Positions 1 to 24,120 of a stretch of DNA of 64,000 nucleotides are shown in pieces. Made by a program: the position numbers and the translations under genes. Every line of letters starts with the position of its first letter. The stretch's first letter is position 1. The stretch covers positions 310,001 through 374,000 of the forward strand of contig OX459105.1 of NCBI GenBank assembly GCA_949775045.1, read 5' to 3'. Source of the DNA: Metridium senile. Its lineage: Eukaryota; Cnidaria; Anthozoa; Actiniaria; Metridiidae. The notes beneath the pieces were generated by a model. That model was not told the origin of the DNA, made no database searches, and saw nothing but the letters and a program-made list of their open reading frames with translations.

Positions 1-198
1 TAGAACTTGAACGATTTGTTATCAATTTATTACGTAGTTAATAATGATGCTATATATATAACGTAAGCATCAACGTAAATTTATAGAACTTGAACGATTT
101 GTTATCAATTTATTACGTAGTTAATAATGATGCTATATATATAACGTAAGCATCAACGTAGATTTATAGAACTTGAACGATTTGTTATCAATTTATTA
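1..198. repeat. 83-bp tandem repeat (about 2.4 copies)
   Basis: The string starting TAGAACTTGAACG recurs at about 1, 84 and 167, giving a period of 83 bp with almost identical units. Each unit contains a short (TA)n tract. The array may extend leftwards beyond the window. No coding potential is seen. Confidence 0.9.
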
Positions 199-206
199 CT
201 TAATTA

Positions 207-320
207 GGCATACACCTTGTTCAAACAGGTTGTCCAAGGCGATAGGTCATTCCAAGACGGAAAGGAATTATAGGCATACACCTATTTCAAAAAGGTTGTC
301 CATATTACCTCGATCTATTC
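207..320 (-). repeat. 66-bp structured minisatellite, about 1.7 units
   Basis: This is the same unit as the larger arrays near 2.0, 4.6, 11.3 and 60.8 kb, here in the opposite orientation. It is recognised by AAAAAGGTTGTCC and ATAGGCATACACCT. Positions 321-740 hold no gene that I can recognise. Confidence 0.75.
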
Positions 321-739
321 ATTTCGATTATGTCTTGGAACACTGCACTATTTTCTTTACGAATTAGTTTCTGTCATCAGTATCATAAAACATAGAAGCG
401 AAGACTGCAAGGGTTCCTGGGAAATTGTAAACTTAGTCAAATAACACCACTTATATTGCTTATGTATTTGTGTACAATAATTCATAATTTATTTGGATAA
501 ACTTCCATACGCTTTTTCTGACTACATAAAAGCTTACTCATACATCGTAGCGGTCTTAGCTTCTATATTCTATAATTTTAAACCTGACAGTGATTCGTGT
601 TAGGTGTATTGTGGGTCCATTGTCATTTGTAACTATTGAAGAGCCCTTTCATTCCATTCAATTATTCATTGAGACCTGAAATTGAACAGAGAAATAACGG
701 AATAAATATATGAATGTGCCGATAATCAAATGAAAGAAT

Positions 740-1215
740 GGGTAAATGAATGGATGGATGAAAGAATGGATGAATGAATGGATGGATCGATGGTTTGATG
801 GATGGAATAATGGATGAAAGAATGGATCAATGAATGAAAGAATGGATGAATGGATGGATGGATGAAAGAATGTATGAATAGATAGATCGATTAATAAATG
901 AACGAATGAATGGATAAATTAATAAATTGATAGATAAATGAGTGGAGTTACGAACGAACGAATAGATAAATAAATAAATGCATGGTTAGATGGATGAATA
1001 AATGAATGAACAGATAAATATACTGATTAACTGAATAAAATGCTGAATGTACTTATTAACAAATGAATGAATGAGTAAATGAGTAAATGGATGTATGAAT
1101 TAATAGATGAATTGGATGAGTGAGTGAATGTATGTATGTATGTATGTATGTATATGTATGTATAATGATTGGATAAATGGATGGATGAGTGATGTATAGT
1201 TAATGGATGGGTAGA
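740..1215. repeat. Degenerate tetranucleotide tract (GGAT/GAAT)n
   Basis: Almost 500 bp are built from GGAT, GAAT and GTAT units. The open frames through it, rich in His, Ser and Ile, are by-products of the repeat and not genes. It lies just downstream of the last recognised DMRT-type exon. Confidence 0.9.
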
Positions 1216-1246
1216 TAACAAAAGATAAATATACGATCGACAGTCG

Positions 1247-3204
1247 TCATAATATTACCTGCGGTACATACGAATCTGGTTCCGATGAAGCATATCTTGA
1301 ATGTTGTCTCAGCACCAGTCCACCACGATAATCGAAACCCAAAGACCCTTCAGCACGCATGCGTGACGCTGCCAAACTGTTATTGTCGATTACGTTACCA
1401 TTGGAATGTGACTGGTCATACAACGCTGGGGAAACTTGTAATTCTTCTAATCTTCTGGATTCAGTGCCATGAAAGGAACGGCTAGTTACCATCGCTGGAG
1501 ACAACGGTGCTACTGAGTGGGGCTTAGTGGGGAAAATTGGACTGTTGTTCTCGAAAGGATATCCCGGATGTAAAAACCTTGGATACCTGGGATAACTTTC
1601 TGGCGACACAGGGAACCCAAAAGGGTTAGTAGGTCGGTACGGAGGGGTAGGTATGTAGTCTTCAGTTTGACCTTGGAAGACTGGGAACTGAGGAATAGAT
1701 TGTGGCATGTCGTAGTTTGGAGGTGTTGATGGAGCCAGTTTTCTTGGTTTGCTTTTACGTTTGCTCTTTGTCTTGTAACCAACAGGATCTACTGTAACGA
1801 GAACAATAGACGAAATAATTATACAAATGAGTAAAATAGCAAGTACTACGTGCAAGTCTATAATAGACCAAATCGGATAACGCGTTGCTACGGTACGTTT
1901 TGACTCAATTCAAAATCTCTCTGGAAATAAAAACGTTTGTTCTAAACATTTTCCACGTAACATTGAAATACATAAGCCAAAGAACGCTTTGGACAACCTT
2001 TTTAAAATAGGTGTATGGTTATACTTATAATTCCTTTGCATCTTGGAATTATCTATCATCTTGGACAACCTTTTTGAAATAGGTGCATGTCTATAATTCC
2101 TTTCTATCTTGGAATGACCTATTGCCTTGGACAACCTTTTTGAAATATGTGTATGCAATGCCCACAATTCTTTTCAATCTTGGAATGACCTACAGTTTTG
2201 CTTTCTTATAGTTAATTTTTAAATGGCGAGGAAACAGTTCTGCAAATATTTCTGTATTCAAAATTGATATAATGTAGTTTTATTTCCCTTCATGATATTT
2301 TTTATTACAATTATTATACTGTTTTCTGATTTAATTGAAAACTTTCCATATTTTGTAATTTTTATCAGTCGCAAAACTGTTTCAGCTTTCAGTGCACGTG
2401 AATATTTATACTAATTGCATCGCCTTTTCATTGGGTAGCTTATGACAGCTATCAATCAACTTTCTAAAAGCGTAATTTCATTGGTTCAAAGCTGGAAAAA
2501 CCATTTGAATCCTATCATGGCCCGTCAAAAGAATAGCATTACATATAAATACGTGAATGATTTTATGAAATAAATAGATATTTTTTTGTTTAATGTTGGA
2601 AAGAGCAATTGAAAAAGTAGAAAAGAAGGCAACAATTTTGTTCAAATTAGATGAAATATTATTTGAATATTTCAATTCATCAGTTTTATATAAAATGATA
2701 AGTTTATGTGATAGAATTTTTGTTGCCGTTATAGATAATTTTTGCTAAATAAATACAGATTGAATCGTTGTGACATTAAAAACATTTTAGTGACAAGTAA
2801 TATAATTACTCATAAACATATAGTTTTCGACAAAAATAAACACCGATATATCTGAATGGCGGACAAGTAGAGTTAGACAATTAATCAGTTGCAAATATAA
2901 AGTAGTTGTATTATATTGAAATACCTGATGAGTAATTCATTCCATCCATACAATCCATGTCAACTGCAGTTGTCTTTCTGCTTCTGTGCGAAGCCGGCGG
3001 CCGACCTGGCTTTTTCGTCGAAATCGTTTGCTCCATCAATTTCGTTTTTTCCCGATTTAAGCCACCTCGTTGGACAATTAAAATGCACTTTTCACACGTG
3101 CAAGTCTTGAAAGGACATGCCTTGCCATGGCCTTTCAAACGAACAAACGGTTGGCCATGATTTCTACATCGTGTGCACATAGGTCTTGCCGGGCTGTTGT
3201 CCAT
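1247..3204 (-). CDS. DM-domain (DMRT-type) transcription factor, two exons seen
   Basis: Exon 1 (3204-2925) encodes a complete DM domain near the N-terminus. The intertwined zinc ligands are Cys10, Cys13, His16, His26, Cys30, Cys35, Cys37 and Cys40, within the hallmark strings CRNHG, LKGH and [13 protein letters not shown] proteins bind the DNA minor groove and often act in sexual or neural development. ATG at 3204 follows an in-frame TAA. The exon ends at a GTATTT donor in phase 1. A well-formed acceptor (TTCTCGTTACAG) before 1791 has the matching phase and opens a Pro/Tyr-rich exon that starts with a basic run ([10 protein letters not shown]). This exon ends at a TGA at 1247, giving 274 residues, or at a donor (CAG|GTAATA) at 1259 with later exons outside the window. 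A KKPGRPP segment after the DM domain resembles an AT-hook. Exon 1 is certain; the exon 2 join is inferred from phase. Confidence 0.85.
1975..2200 (+). repeat. 66-bp minisatellite, about 3 units, in DMRT-type intron
   Basis: Diverged copies of the unit with TTGGACAACCTTTTTGAAAT and ATAGGTGTATG lie inside the predicted intron (1792-2924). The rest of that intron is AT-rich and shows nothing further. Confidence 0.8.
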
Positions 3205-3668
3205 CGCAAATGGTTATTTTTCAACAGTTTCCGTCGAAAAAACAGTTTCAAACAAAATTGTATCACGATGACAAACTCACAAGGTACAAAGATGTGAGGA
3301 TAAGGTTTATAATGCTTTAAAACGGTTCTTAGTCGCTCAACAAACCACAAACGTGTCAGAAATTTCTTCAAAAGAGCAAATCTTTTCCGAAAGAACTATT
3401 TTGGCGCCAAAACTATTTACCACAGGAAGCCCAAAGAAAAGGAAAGTGCTATGTTCAAATATTTTTGAAAGCATTTGTAAAATGTAACAATTAGAAAAAA
3501 ATAATTCATTTAATACTTTAAATGTTTAAGTATTTCAAGAAAGGTCTAATCTTCAAACTGGCGAATTCAATTCAAACCCTTTTCAACAAAAGCAAAGGAG
3601 TCGCAATTTTGGCGCGAAGTGCTATTACACAGGAAACCCGTCTACAATAAGGTACTATCAAATTCAAA
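3205..3668. promoter_or_regulatory. Shared divergent promoter of the DMRT-type gene and PSMG3
   Basis: The two start codons face away from each other across 464 bp. A palindromic E2F-type site (TTTTGGCGCCAAAA) lies at 3399-3412 and a second (TTTTGGCGCGAA) at 3607-3618. Each is followed within about 10-20 bp by a CACAGGAAGCCC or CACAGGAAACCC motif (3421, 3628). The PSMG3 start overlaps AAAATGGCGGCC, which resembles a YY1 site. Motif identities are by eye; regulatory function is inferred. Confidence 0.55.
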
Positions 3669-4974
3669 ATGGCGGCCGTCATGGAGCAAAGCCGAGGGCC
3701 TAAAACAAGTCAGGTTTGTACCATACTGTCGTCCTTCGAGGTTTTTTTTTTCAGTTTTGGAAGCCTAAATTGTTATTTTATGTTTCTAGCAAGCTGTGGT
3801 AATCGACGGTGACCATACTGATTTATTGTGTACGTGGTTTAGTGATCGAATTATGGTCGTTGTGACACAGTATAACAAGTTTGGTACATTGGTAAGAACG
3901 CTATTATAGTAGAACCCTAGTATGTCTTATCCTACAATAACCCTAGTAACGGAATATCTTGTTTAATAATACAACAACAGTGCCAGTCATTCATTCAGCC
4001 AGCTTGTCAGTCATTCATGATTAGTCAATTAGTAATTTATTGATCACTTAGTCACTCACTCAGTTAGTCAACCAGTCAGTCAAAAGTTAGCCAGTGATCA
4101 GTCAGATAGTTAGTCAGACAGTCAAAAGTTAGCAAGCCAGACAGTCAGTTAGTCAGCCAGACAGTCAGTTAGTCAGCCAGCCAGCCAGCCAGCCAGTTAG
4201 TTAGCCAGCTAGTCAAATAGTGAGTCAGTCAGTCAGTAACCAGACCAGTCACTCAATTTCTCATTTTAAAACCCTTTGTTGCTATTCAACATGTTGATCT
4301 TCTTTAGATTAATATCAAAAGAGAGAAAGCTATTTCAAAGACGTTAACACCCACAGACCAGCCACATGTCCAGTCGACTTACACAACTAAAGTATTGATG
4401 GGAAAGGATGAGGTAAACTATACCATAATATTGAACACTGTAGAGTTATATGGATGTACATGTGTCCTTTCATTCTTGGAATTAGATGTACACCAATAAT
4501 TGCTTTTCATAATTATGGAATCTATCAATTTTTTTTATTTTGCCTTGGACAACCTTTTTGAAATAGGTGTATGCCTATGATTCCTTTCCATCTTGGAATG
4601 ACCTATCGCCTTGGACAACCTTTTTGAAATAGGTGTATGCCTATAATTCCTTTCCATCTTGGAATGACCTATCGCCTTGGACAACCTTTTGAAATAGATG
4701 TATGCCTATAATTCCTATCCATCACATATTTCCTATCTGTAATCAGTTGATGATCATAATGATGACATTGATAATGATGTTGATAATAAAATAAATATTT
4801 TTTCCTCTTCAGCCTATTTGGCATGTATATGGCCGTCAAGTTGCCATGGCAGTTAGTGACGAGACTGACCAATCAAATCGTCCTGTTCTACTTGCTATTG
4901 CTTTAAAGAAACACTCGCCAGAGATACTTCACTGTATTACTGAACAGATCAAAGAAATAAAAACAAAAACATGA
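3669..4974 (+). CDS. PSMG3: Proteasome assembly chaperone 3 (PSMG3/PAC3), four exons
   Basis: Exons 3669-3713, 3790-3891, 4308-4412 and 4813-4974 join in phase 0 with good donors and acceptors to give 137 residues; human PSMG3 has 122. Family-like segments include VVVTQYNKFGTL in exon 2, TTKVLMGKDE in exon 3 and RPVLLAIALK in exon 4, in the same order as in the human protein. PAC3 pairs with PAC4 and helps assemble the alpha ring of the 20S proteasome. The first ATG (3669) has good context (CAAAATGG); a second in-frame ATG lies at 3681. Intron 2 holds a CAGT repeat and intron 3 a 66-bp minisatellite. No breaks are seen, so the gene looks functional. Confidence 0.92.
3980..4255. repeat. Degenerate (CAGT/CAGC)n tetranucleotide tract
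   Basis: Units of CAGT, CAGC and TAGT fill most of PSMG3 intron 2. Confidence 0.85.
4545..4725 (+). repeat. 66-bp minisatellite, about 2.7 units, in PSMG3 intron 3
   Basis: Units are nearly identical to those in the FRRS1-like and RAD17 introns: CCTTGGACAACCTTTTTGAA, then ATAGGTGTATGCCTAT, then a CCATCTTGGAATGACC block. Confidence 0.9.
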
Positions 4975-5094
4975 AAAAAAACCCACAAGAGATGCAATGT
5001 AAAGGATAATAATTGTGTACATATTGAAGTCTATATGTTGTAGTAAATATTTTTAAAACAATTGTTTTATGTTGAGATTATTTACCGGTAAGCG

Positions 5095-5510
5095 AGATTG
5101 GTAGAGTGGTTTTCATTAACCTGTGAAACACTCTTTAGTGTATCACTCTTTAATTAATGCACCTTAATTCCATTGTGTTCTTTTGTTGTTATTTGACTAT
5201 CATGCTTTAACTAATACACTTTGTTTCACAGGTTAATGAGAACAACTCTAACCCATGAAACACACTTTAGTGTATTACTCTTTAATGTACCTTAATTCCA
5301 TTGTGTTCTTTTGTTGTTATTTGACTATTACACTTTAACTAATACACTTTGTTTCACAGGTTAATGAGAACAACTCTAACCCATGAAACACACTTTAGTG
5401 TATCACTCTTTAATGCACCTTAATTCCATTGTGTTCTTTTGTTGTTATTTGACTATTACACTTTAACTAATACACTTTGTTTCACAGGTTAAATGAGAAC
5501 GGCTCTAGTA
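5095..5510. repeat. About 120-130 bp tandem repeat with MITE-like ends
   Basis: Three units share the order CTTTAGTGTATCACTC, CATTGTGTTCTTTTGTTG, TTTCACAGGTTAATGAGAAC. The outer ends (GTAGAGTGGTTTTCATTAAC and its near reverse complement) match the termini of the elements at 7509-7935 and 39428-40040, so this looks like an internally amplified hairpin MITE. Confidence 0.75.
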
Positions 5511-5667
5511 GAGCAAAAACACTAAATCCATGGAATATAATCAAATTATAATAGTTATTATTTAGTGACTATTAGTCACTATCAAAAACAAATAAAGTTG
5601 TAATGAGGTATTGTTTCCTTTGTATTTAATGTTTCTGGTGAAGTGATACTGACTAAATATTTGTGAT

Positions 5668-5950
5668 AGAGTGCTTACACTATGTCCATGAAATAGAATC
5701 TAAATAGTTCCTACCTAATAGTTTTTATTTAGTGACTATTAGTTACTATCACTCAACTGAAACAGCTTTAGTAACAATACACAAAGGAAATCAAATACTC
5801 AAAACCATAGAAAGTTAATACTTTATTCATTGTGTATTGTTACTAAAGCTGTTCCAGTTGAGTGACAGTCACTAATAGTCACTAAATAAAAACTATTAGT
5901 TAGTAACTATTTAGATTTTATTTCATGGACATAGTGTAAGCACTCTACAG
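5668..5950. mobile_element. Long palindromic MITE, arms about 120 bp
   Basis: The left arm (about 5668-5785) and right arm (about 5830-5950) are near-perfect reverse complements, starting TAGAGTGCTTACACTATGTC. The spacer is about 45 bp. There is no transposase. The ends resemble the neighbouring TAGAGTG family. Confidence 0.85.
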
Positions 5951-7508
5951 AAACCATTTTTTAGGAACCATTTTGTTTTTATTTCATGGTTTTAGTGTTT
6001 TCACACTAGTAGACATTTATATAAATATCTAATATTTATTGATATATCTAATATGCAATTTTAAGAGTAGAAAAAGCAATAAAAATATATTTTGGCAATC
6101 ATTGCATGCAAGGAACATCTGGATAAAGCAGTATTTTGGTTTTTGTATCTCCCCTCTCGACCACAGGAACATTAACTGCCTTCTTTCAATAAACAAGCCC
6201 AAACAGTTCTATTCAAGTCTTAGCTATTTTTGATGTCACTTTGATAAAGCGCACCGAGATGTCATGGGGTGCGCTATATCAGAAATTTATTATTATTATA
6301 ATATTATTAATTATTAGATTTTTTTTCTTCAATAAGTTTATTGATTTTCCTTGTTATAACTATTGTAAACAACACATGATTATATAATTTAATGAGAGTT
6401 AGCATATTTAATGAAAATTATTAGATATTTGCATAAATGTGTGCTTATAACCTTTCTTCATTCATCAATCTACTCGTTCATCAATCTACATTTATTCATC
6501 CATCCATCTATAAATACATCCAGTCATGTATTTATTTATAGTTTCAACCTTCCATACATCTAATGATCTATTCATTCATATTATTATAATCAACCAAAAT
6601 TCTTAGTACTTCAAAACCTAGTTGTTCAACATGCTTTTATTAGTAAAATCTATAGCATATATGTGTAATGCATTGATTTATTATTTTGGGAATTCAATTG
6701 AAATATTACAAATTAAAATCATATTACATGTTGGTGAAAAAAATCAGAGTGCAATCAATAATAATAATTATGTAATATTTTATATAGCGTCAATACCACT
6801 AGTTTCAACAACGCTTTACAATATGAAAATTTTAAAACCTAAGAAAAATTTAATATTAACAACTATCATCAATTTGAAATTATATAACTTTAATGTTATA
6901 ACAATAATGTAGAAAACAGAATTGCCAGCAATGTTAAGCTAATAAGCTAGAGCAAATTAATGCAAATTAAACCAAATCAAATTAATCATGGTATTAAAGT
7001 AAATACATATTTAAAGTAGCTATTATTTTAGTGACTTAACTACGTACTTGTTCTATCACTTGACCAGAATGTTAGAAAAGTTTGGAGTTCTTTATTGAAC
7101 AGCTTATTATTACCCTTGATAAAACTTCTGGTTAACATTCCTTTCCTTACCACAGCTGTACTAAATACAAAATAGTATTATCACATTATAATAATAATAA
7201 CTTTTTAATGTCTCAATCTTGTACTAGCTGGACACAGTGCGCCCTACTTATCGGGGAGACTCACTCACACTCACTACCTCTACGTTAAATATTTTGCACA
7301 CAACTCGGCTAACATGTTCATTTTTGCATTTTTTATATTGAGGTTTAGACTGAGCAATGAAGAACTGCAAACTTTAGTATTTTTAAAGTATTTTTTGTTT
7401 CTTAAAAGACACAAATAGCATAAAAGCTTTGAGTAAACAACATAATTATTATATTTACTAGGTGCAAAATATTATAAAATATATTTAAAATATTAATTGT
7501 GGTGCTTG
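5951..7508. other. AT-rich intergenic stretch with a LINE/SINE-like tail
   Basis: No convincing gene is present. Positions 6240-6300 (AAAGCGCACCGAGATGTCAT followed by TTATTATTATTA) resemble the 3' tail of an L2/CR1-type retroposon. The 96-codon frame at 6622-6912 is AT-driven with no recognisable domain. Confidence 0.5.
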
Positions 7509-7935
7509 TAGAGTGAAGACACTAAACTCGTGAAATAGATATTAGACTTAGTATAGTTTAGTAAACGAGCAGGAGTGTTATATTTAAACCACGCGGCAAA
7601 GCCAGGTGGTTTTAGACCTGATAAAACACGATCTGCGAGTTTATTGAACGGCTTAAAAAACTCCAACCTATATTTTGTAAAAAAAAATCAAGGATTTAAG
7701 TTTATTAGAGAAAATCCAGGTTACAGTTTATGAAAATCAGGGTGAATCTTTATCAGGATTTAAAACACTCGTCATGGTTACGATTTCTTTTGTCAATTTC
7801 TCATGAATTATTAATGAGTTTTTTAATACACCTTAGAAGTTTCTAATTTCATTGTTTTCTTTTGTGTCTATTTGACTATTACAACCATGACTATATAATT
7901 TTTTTTCACAGGTTTAATGTCTTCACTCTACGGAA
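7509..7935. mobile_element. MITE with about 28-bp terminal inverted repeats
   Basis: The left end GTAGAGTGAAGACACTAAAC is mirrored by GTTTAATGTCTTCACTCTAC at the right end. The interior is non-coding. It belongs to the same terminus family as 5095-5510 and 39428-40040. Confidence 0.75.
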
Positions 7936-8053
7936 ATTCAAAACAATTATTTTTTACCAGTTATTATCACCATTACATTACCCTACTCTACAAATAGTCA
8001 GACAAGCATCCTCTGCTAGCTGGGAATTATTACATCAGTTGATATTGCAGTTG

Positions 8054-20114
<12,061 letters not shown>

Positions 20115-20980
20115 CTTGTCTTTTGATTGTAATCTTCTGGAATCTTGGATATTTTAGAATAGAAAATGAACTTGCTATAAAGTCGCGCCCGTTATCCACA
20201 AAGCGACTTTAACTAGTCAACCGTAAATATGCATAAATTACCAACATCTATATAAATATAAATCATCTGATTTGTCAGCTGAGTTCAAGGTAGTGTCCTC
20301 TGCAGGCATCTCTTTTCATGTGGAGTAGCCTGCAGAGGATGCTAGCTGAGTTTAAGATATAAAAACAGTAAGTTGATTTCACGCTTCACCATGGCCGATT
20401 AACTTTAGCGGCATCAACAGGCGCGAAATATATAACACAGGAAGCCCAATTTGTTAGAGTTTCTTAGCTGAGAAAATATTTATCCATCGATCCATCCATT
20501 CATCCATTCCTTCATCCATCCACTCATTCATCCATCCATACCTGTTTATCCATTTATTCATCCATCCATAAATTCCTTCATTCATCCACTTATTCATCCA
20601 CCCATTCCTGTGCATGTTCATCCATTCATTCATCCATCCATCTTTTCATTCATCCATTCATCTATCCATACATTCCTTCATCCATCCATCCATGCATCCA
20701 TTCATTCATCTATTCATTCCTTCTTTCATCTATTCATTTCTTTATTCTTAAAAATAAATGCAAATTGATATATCAATCCCATAGTTCTTGACGGTCGTAA
20801 TATCCAAAATTTATCCTCCCCTCCCCCCATAGATATATATTTATTCGTTTCTTATATCAAAACAACCCGTCAATATTTAATCAGCAAATTATTCTTTATT
20901 GCTTATATTTATGTGTATTTTATATTTATTTTTGACAATATCTATAATATATATAACACCGAAAATATGTTGACTTAAAC

Positions 20981-21020
20981 TTTACTGACGTTTCGAGCTT
21001 TAGCCCTTCGTCAGAGTTAA
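20981..21020 (-). ncRNA. Hammerhead-like motif in complex repeat, copy 1
   Basis: The minus strand has CTGACGA (21014-21008), stem II GGGC-TAAA-GCTC, GAAA (20994-20991), CGTC, then AGTAAA. Stem I is short here. A head-to-head partner on the plus strand (about 21044-21080) has a mutated core (CGACGA), so at most one of the pair can be active. Confidence 0.55.
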
Positions 21021-22051
21021 AAAAAGGGTTAGATTTTTTTAACTTCGACGAAGGGCTAAAGCTCGAAACGTCAGTAAAGTTTATAAGTCAACATTTTTTA
21101 CGGTGTTACAAATTTCATTCTATTACCTATCGTTTATATCAAACACTGACGCAGCCTATACTAGTTACTCGCTAGTTTCTATTTCTATTTTTTTACAGTG
21201 TTACAAATTTCATTCTATTACCTATCGTTTATATCAAACACCGACACAGCCTGTACTAGTTTACTCGCTTGTTTATATTTCTATTTCTATTTTCTCACGC
21301 TGGTCTATAGCTGTCCACAAGCAACCAGCACAGTCACACTCCAATTATTGTCGTGTTCTTGATATATAGCGCTTCGCGCAGTGCGAAGGGTAGGAATGAA
21401 GTGTCCTCGATCTGCAGGCATCTCTTTTCATGTGGAGTAGCCTGCAGAGGATGCTAGCTGAGTTATAGATATAAAAACAGTAAGTTGATTTCACGCTTCA
21501 CCATGGCCGATTAACTTTAGCGGCATAAAAATCAAAACAATTGTAGTAGGTCACGTGACTTTTAGAATAGGCGCGAAATATATAACACAGGAAGCCCAAT
21601 TTGTTAGAGTTTCTTAGCTGAGAAAATATTTATCTATCGATCCATCCATTCATCCAATCCTTCATCCATCCACTCATTCATCCATCCATTCCTGTTTATC
21701 CATTTATTCATCCATCCATACATTCCTTCATCCATCCATCCATGCTTTCATCTATCCATCCATCCATTCATTCATTCATCTATTCATTCCTTCTTTCATC
21801 TATTCATTTCTTTATTCTTAAAAATAAATGCAAATTGATATATCAATCCCATAGTTTTTGTCGGTCGTAATATCCAAAATTTATCCTCCCCTCCCCCATA
21901 GATATATATTTATTCGTTTCTTATATCAAAACAACCCGTCAATAAGTTTAATCAGCAAATTATTCTTTATTGCTTATATTTATGTGTATTTTATATTTAT
22001 TCTTGACAATATCTATAATATATATAACACCGAAAACATGTTGACTTAAAC

Positions 22052-22091
22052 TTTACTGACGTTTCGAGCTTTAACCCTTCGTCAGAGTTAA
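22052..22091 (-). ncRNA. Hammerhead-like motif in complex repeat, copy 2
   Basis: CTGACGA, a GAAA core and AGTAAA are again present on the minus strand, with one difference in stem II (GGGTTAAAGCTC). The plus-strand partner (about 22122-22160) reads CCGACGA. A further copy with that mutated core lies at 24915-24954. Confidence 0.5.
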
Positions 22092-24120
22092 AAAAAGGGT
22101 TAGATTTTTTTAACTCCGACGAAGGGCTAAAGCTCGAAACGTCAGTAAAGTTTATAAGTCAACATTTTTTACGGTGTTACAAATTTCATTCTATTACCTA
22201 TCGTTTATATCAAACACTGACGCAGCCTATACTAGACAAGTTTACTCGCTAGTTTCTATTTCTATTTTTACGGTGTTACAAATTCCATTCCATTACCTAT
22301 CGTTGATATCAAACACCGACACAGCCTATACTAGTTTACTCGCTAATTTCTATTTCTATTTTTACGGTGTTACAAATTTCATTCTATTACCTATCGTTTA
22401 TATCAAACACCGACGCAGCCTATACTAGTTTACTCGCTAGTTTCTATTTCTATTTTTTACGGTGTTACAAATTTCATTCTATTACCTATCGTTTATATCA
22501 AACACCGACGCAGCCTATACTAGTTTACTCGCTAGTTTCTATTTCTATTTCTATTTTCTCACGCTGGTTTTTAGCTGTCTATAGCTGTCCACAAGCAACC
22601 AGCACAGTCACACTCCAATTATTGTCGCTTCGCGCAGTGCGAAGGGTAGGAATGAAGTGTCCTCTGCAGGCATCTCTTTTCATGTGGAGTAGTCTGCAGA
22701 GGACGCTAGCTGAGTTATAGATATAAAAAACAGTAAGTTGATTTCACGCTTCACCATGGCCGATTAACTTTAGCGGCATCAAAATCAAAATAATTGTAGT
22801 AGGTCACGTGACGTTTAGAATAGGCGCAAAATATATAACACAGGAAGCCCAATTTGTTAGAGTTTCTTAGTTGAGAAAATATTTATCTATCGATCCATCC
22901 ATTCATCCATTCCTTCATCCATCCATCCACTCATTCATTCATCCATTCATTCATCCATTCCTTCATCCATCCATTTATTAATTCATTCATTCCTTCATTC
23001 ATCCATTCATCTATCCATTCCTTCATTCATCCATTCCTTCATTCATCCATTCCTTCATTCAGTCATCTATCCATCCATTCATCCATCCATTCATTTATCC
23101 ATCCATTCATTCATCCATCCATTCATTCATTCATCCATTCATTCATCCATTCATTCATCCATCCATTCATTCATTCATCCATTCATTCATCCATTCATTC
23201 ATCCATCCATTCATTCATTCATTCATTCATTCATCTATCCATTCATCTATCCATTCATTCATTCATTCATCTATCCATTCATCCATCCATTAATTCATCC
23301 ATTCTTAAAAATAAATGCAAATTGATCTATCAATCCCATAGTTCTTGTCGGTCGTAATATCCAAAATTTATCCTCCCCTCCCCCCATATATATTTATTCG
23401 TTTCTTATATCAAAACAAACCGTCAATATTTAATACAAATTATTCTTTATTGCTTATATTTATGTGTATTTTATATTTATTCTTTACAATATCTATTAAA
23501 TGCGACTAATTTATTCCATGCAAAGGTACACAGAAACCTTTCGGTATGAATGAACGATTCGCTTTCAATTAATTAATCTATTGTTCTTTCACTCCTCCTA
23601 CATTTTAATTCTATGAAAAAAACGCTGTCCCTGGCACCGCTGACCAACAAGCCGAAAGACTCTGGGCTCGAGTTTGGTTCAGTGTCAGATAAAATCTAAT
23701 GGCTAGAAGATAAAGTGTTTACATGGAGAAAAGTTGTGCCATGGTAAGAGGGTAACCGGCCCCTTTTCGCAAACAGGGTAACCCTACCCTAAGTATAAAT
23801 GTCTCATGTAAACACTCGATCTCCATTTACTAGAAATCAGAGAAAGGTTGGCTCGCCTAGGGTGATCCTAGGAGGAGGGTAACCCTTATACCAGGGACAA
23901 CTTTTTCCCATGTAAACGACCCCTTAGGGGCTGTTTATATGAAGGCGAGTAGTACTTTATTCCAACCGTGCCTGTTGCCGTCATCAGCGCATTCACCGCG
24001 CCCAGTTTTTTTCACCTCTTCCTTAACCATACATGAGTACTACGCGTAGGGTAAAGCTTCTTGGCCATGAAGTATCAAATGCGGTTAATCATCCACCTCA
24101 ATGATTACAATTTGACATCT

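Larger units (their letters stand above)
20278..23500 (+). repeat. 1.1-1.25 kb complex repeat, three tandem copies
   Basis: Copies are marked by the hairpin CTGCAGGCATCTCTTTTCAT at 20300, 21412 and 22663. Each has GGCGC.AAATATATAACACAGGAAGCCC-type text, a long (CATC/CATT) tract, a TCCTCCCCTCCCCC block, and (first two copies) an inverted pair of hammerhead-like motifs followed by 93-bp units. A fourth partial copy is at 42000-42980. The array begins about 160 bp upstream of the FRRS1-like start codon. No protein-coding gene is present. Confidence 0.88.

Noticed and set aside
1247..1855. 202-residue membrane protein with an N-terminal helix
   Set aside because: The helix-coding part precedes a strong splice acceptor (TTCTCGTTACAG) whose phase matches the DMRT-type exon 1, so the upstream part is best read as intron.
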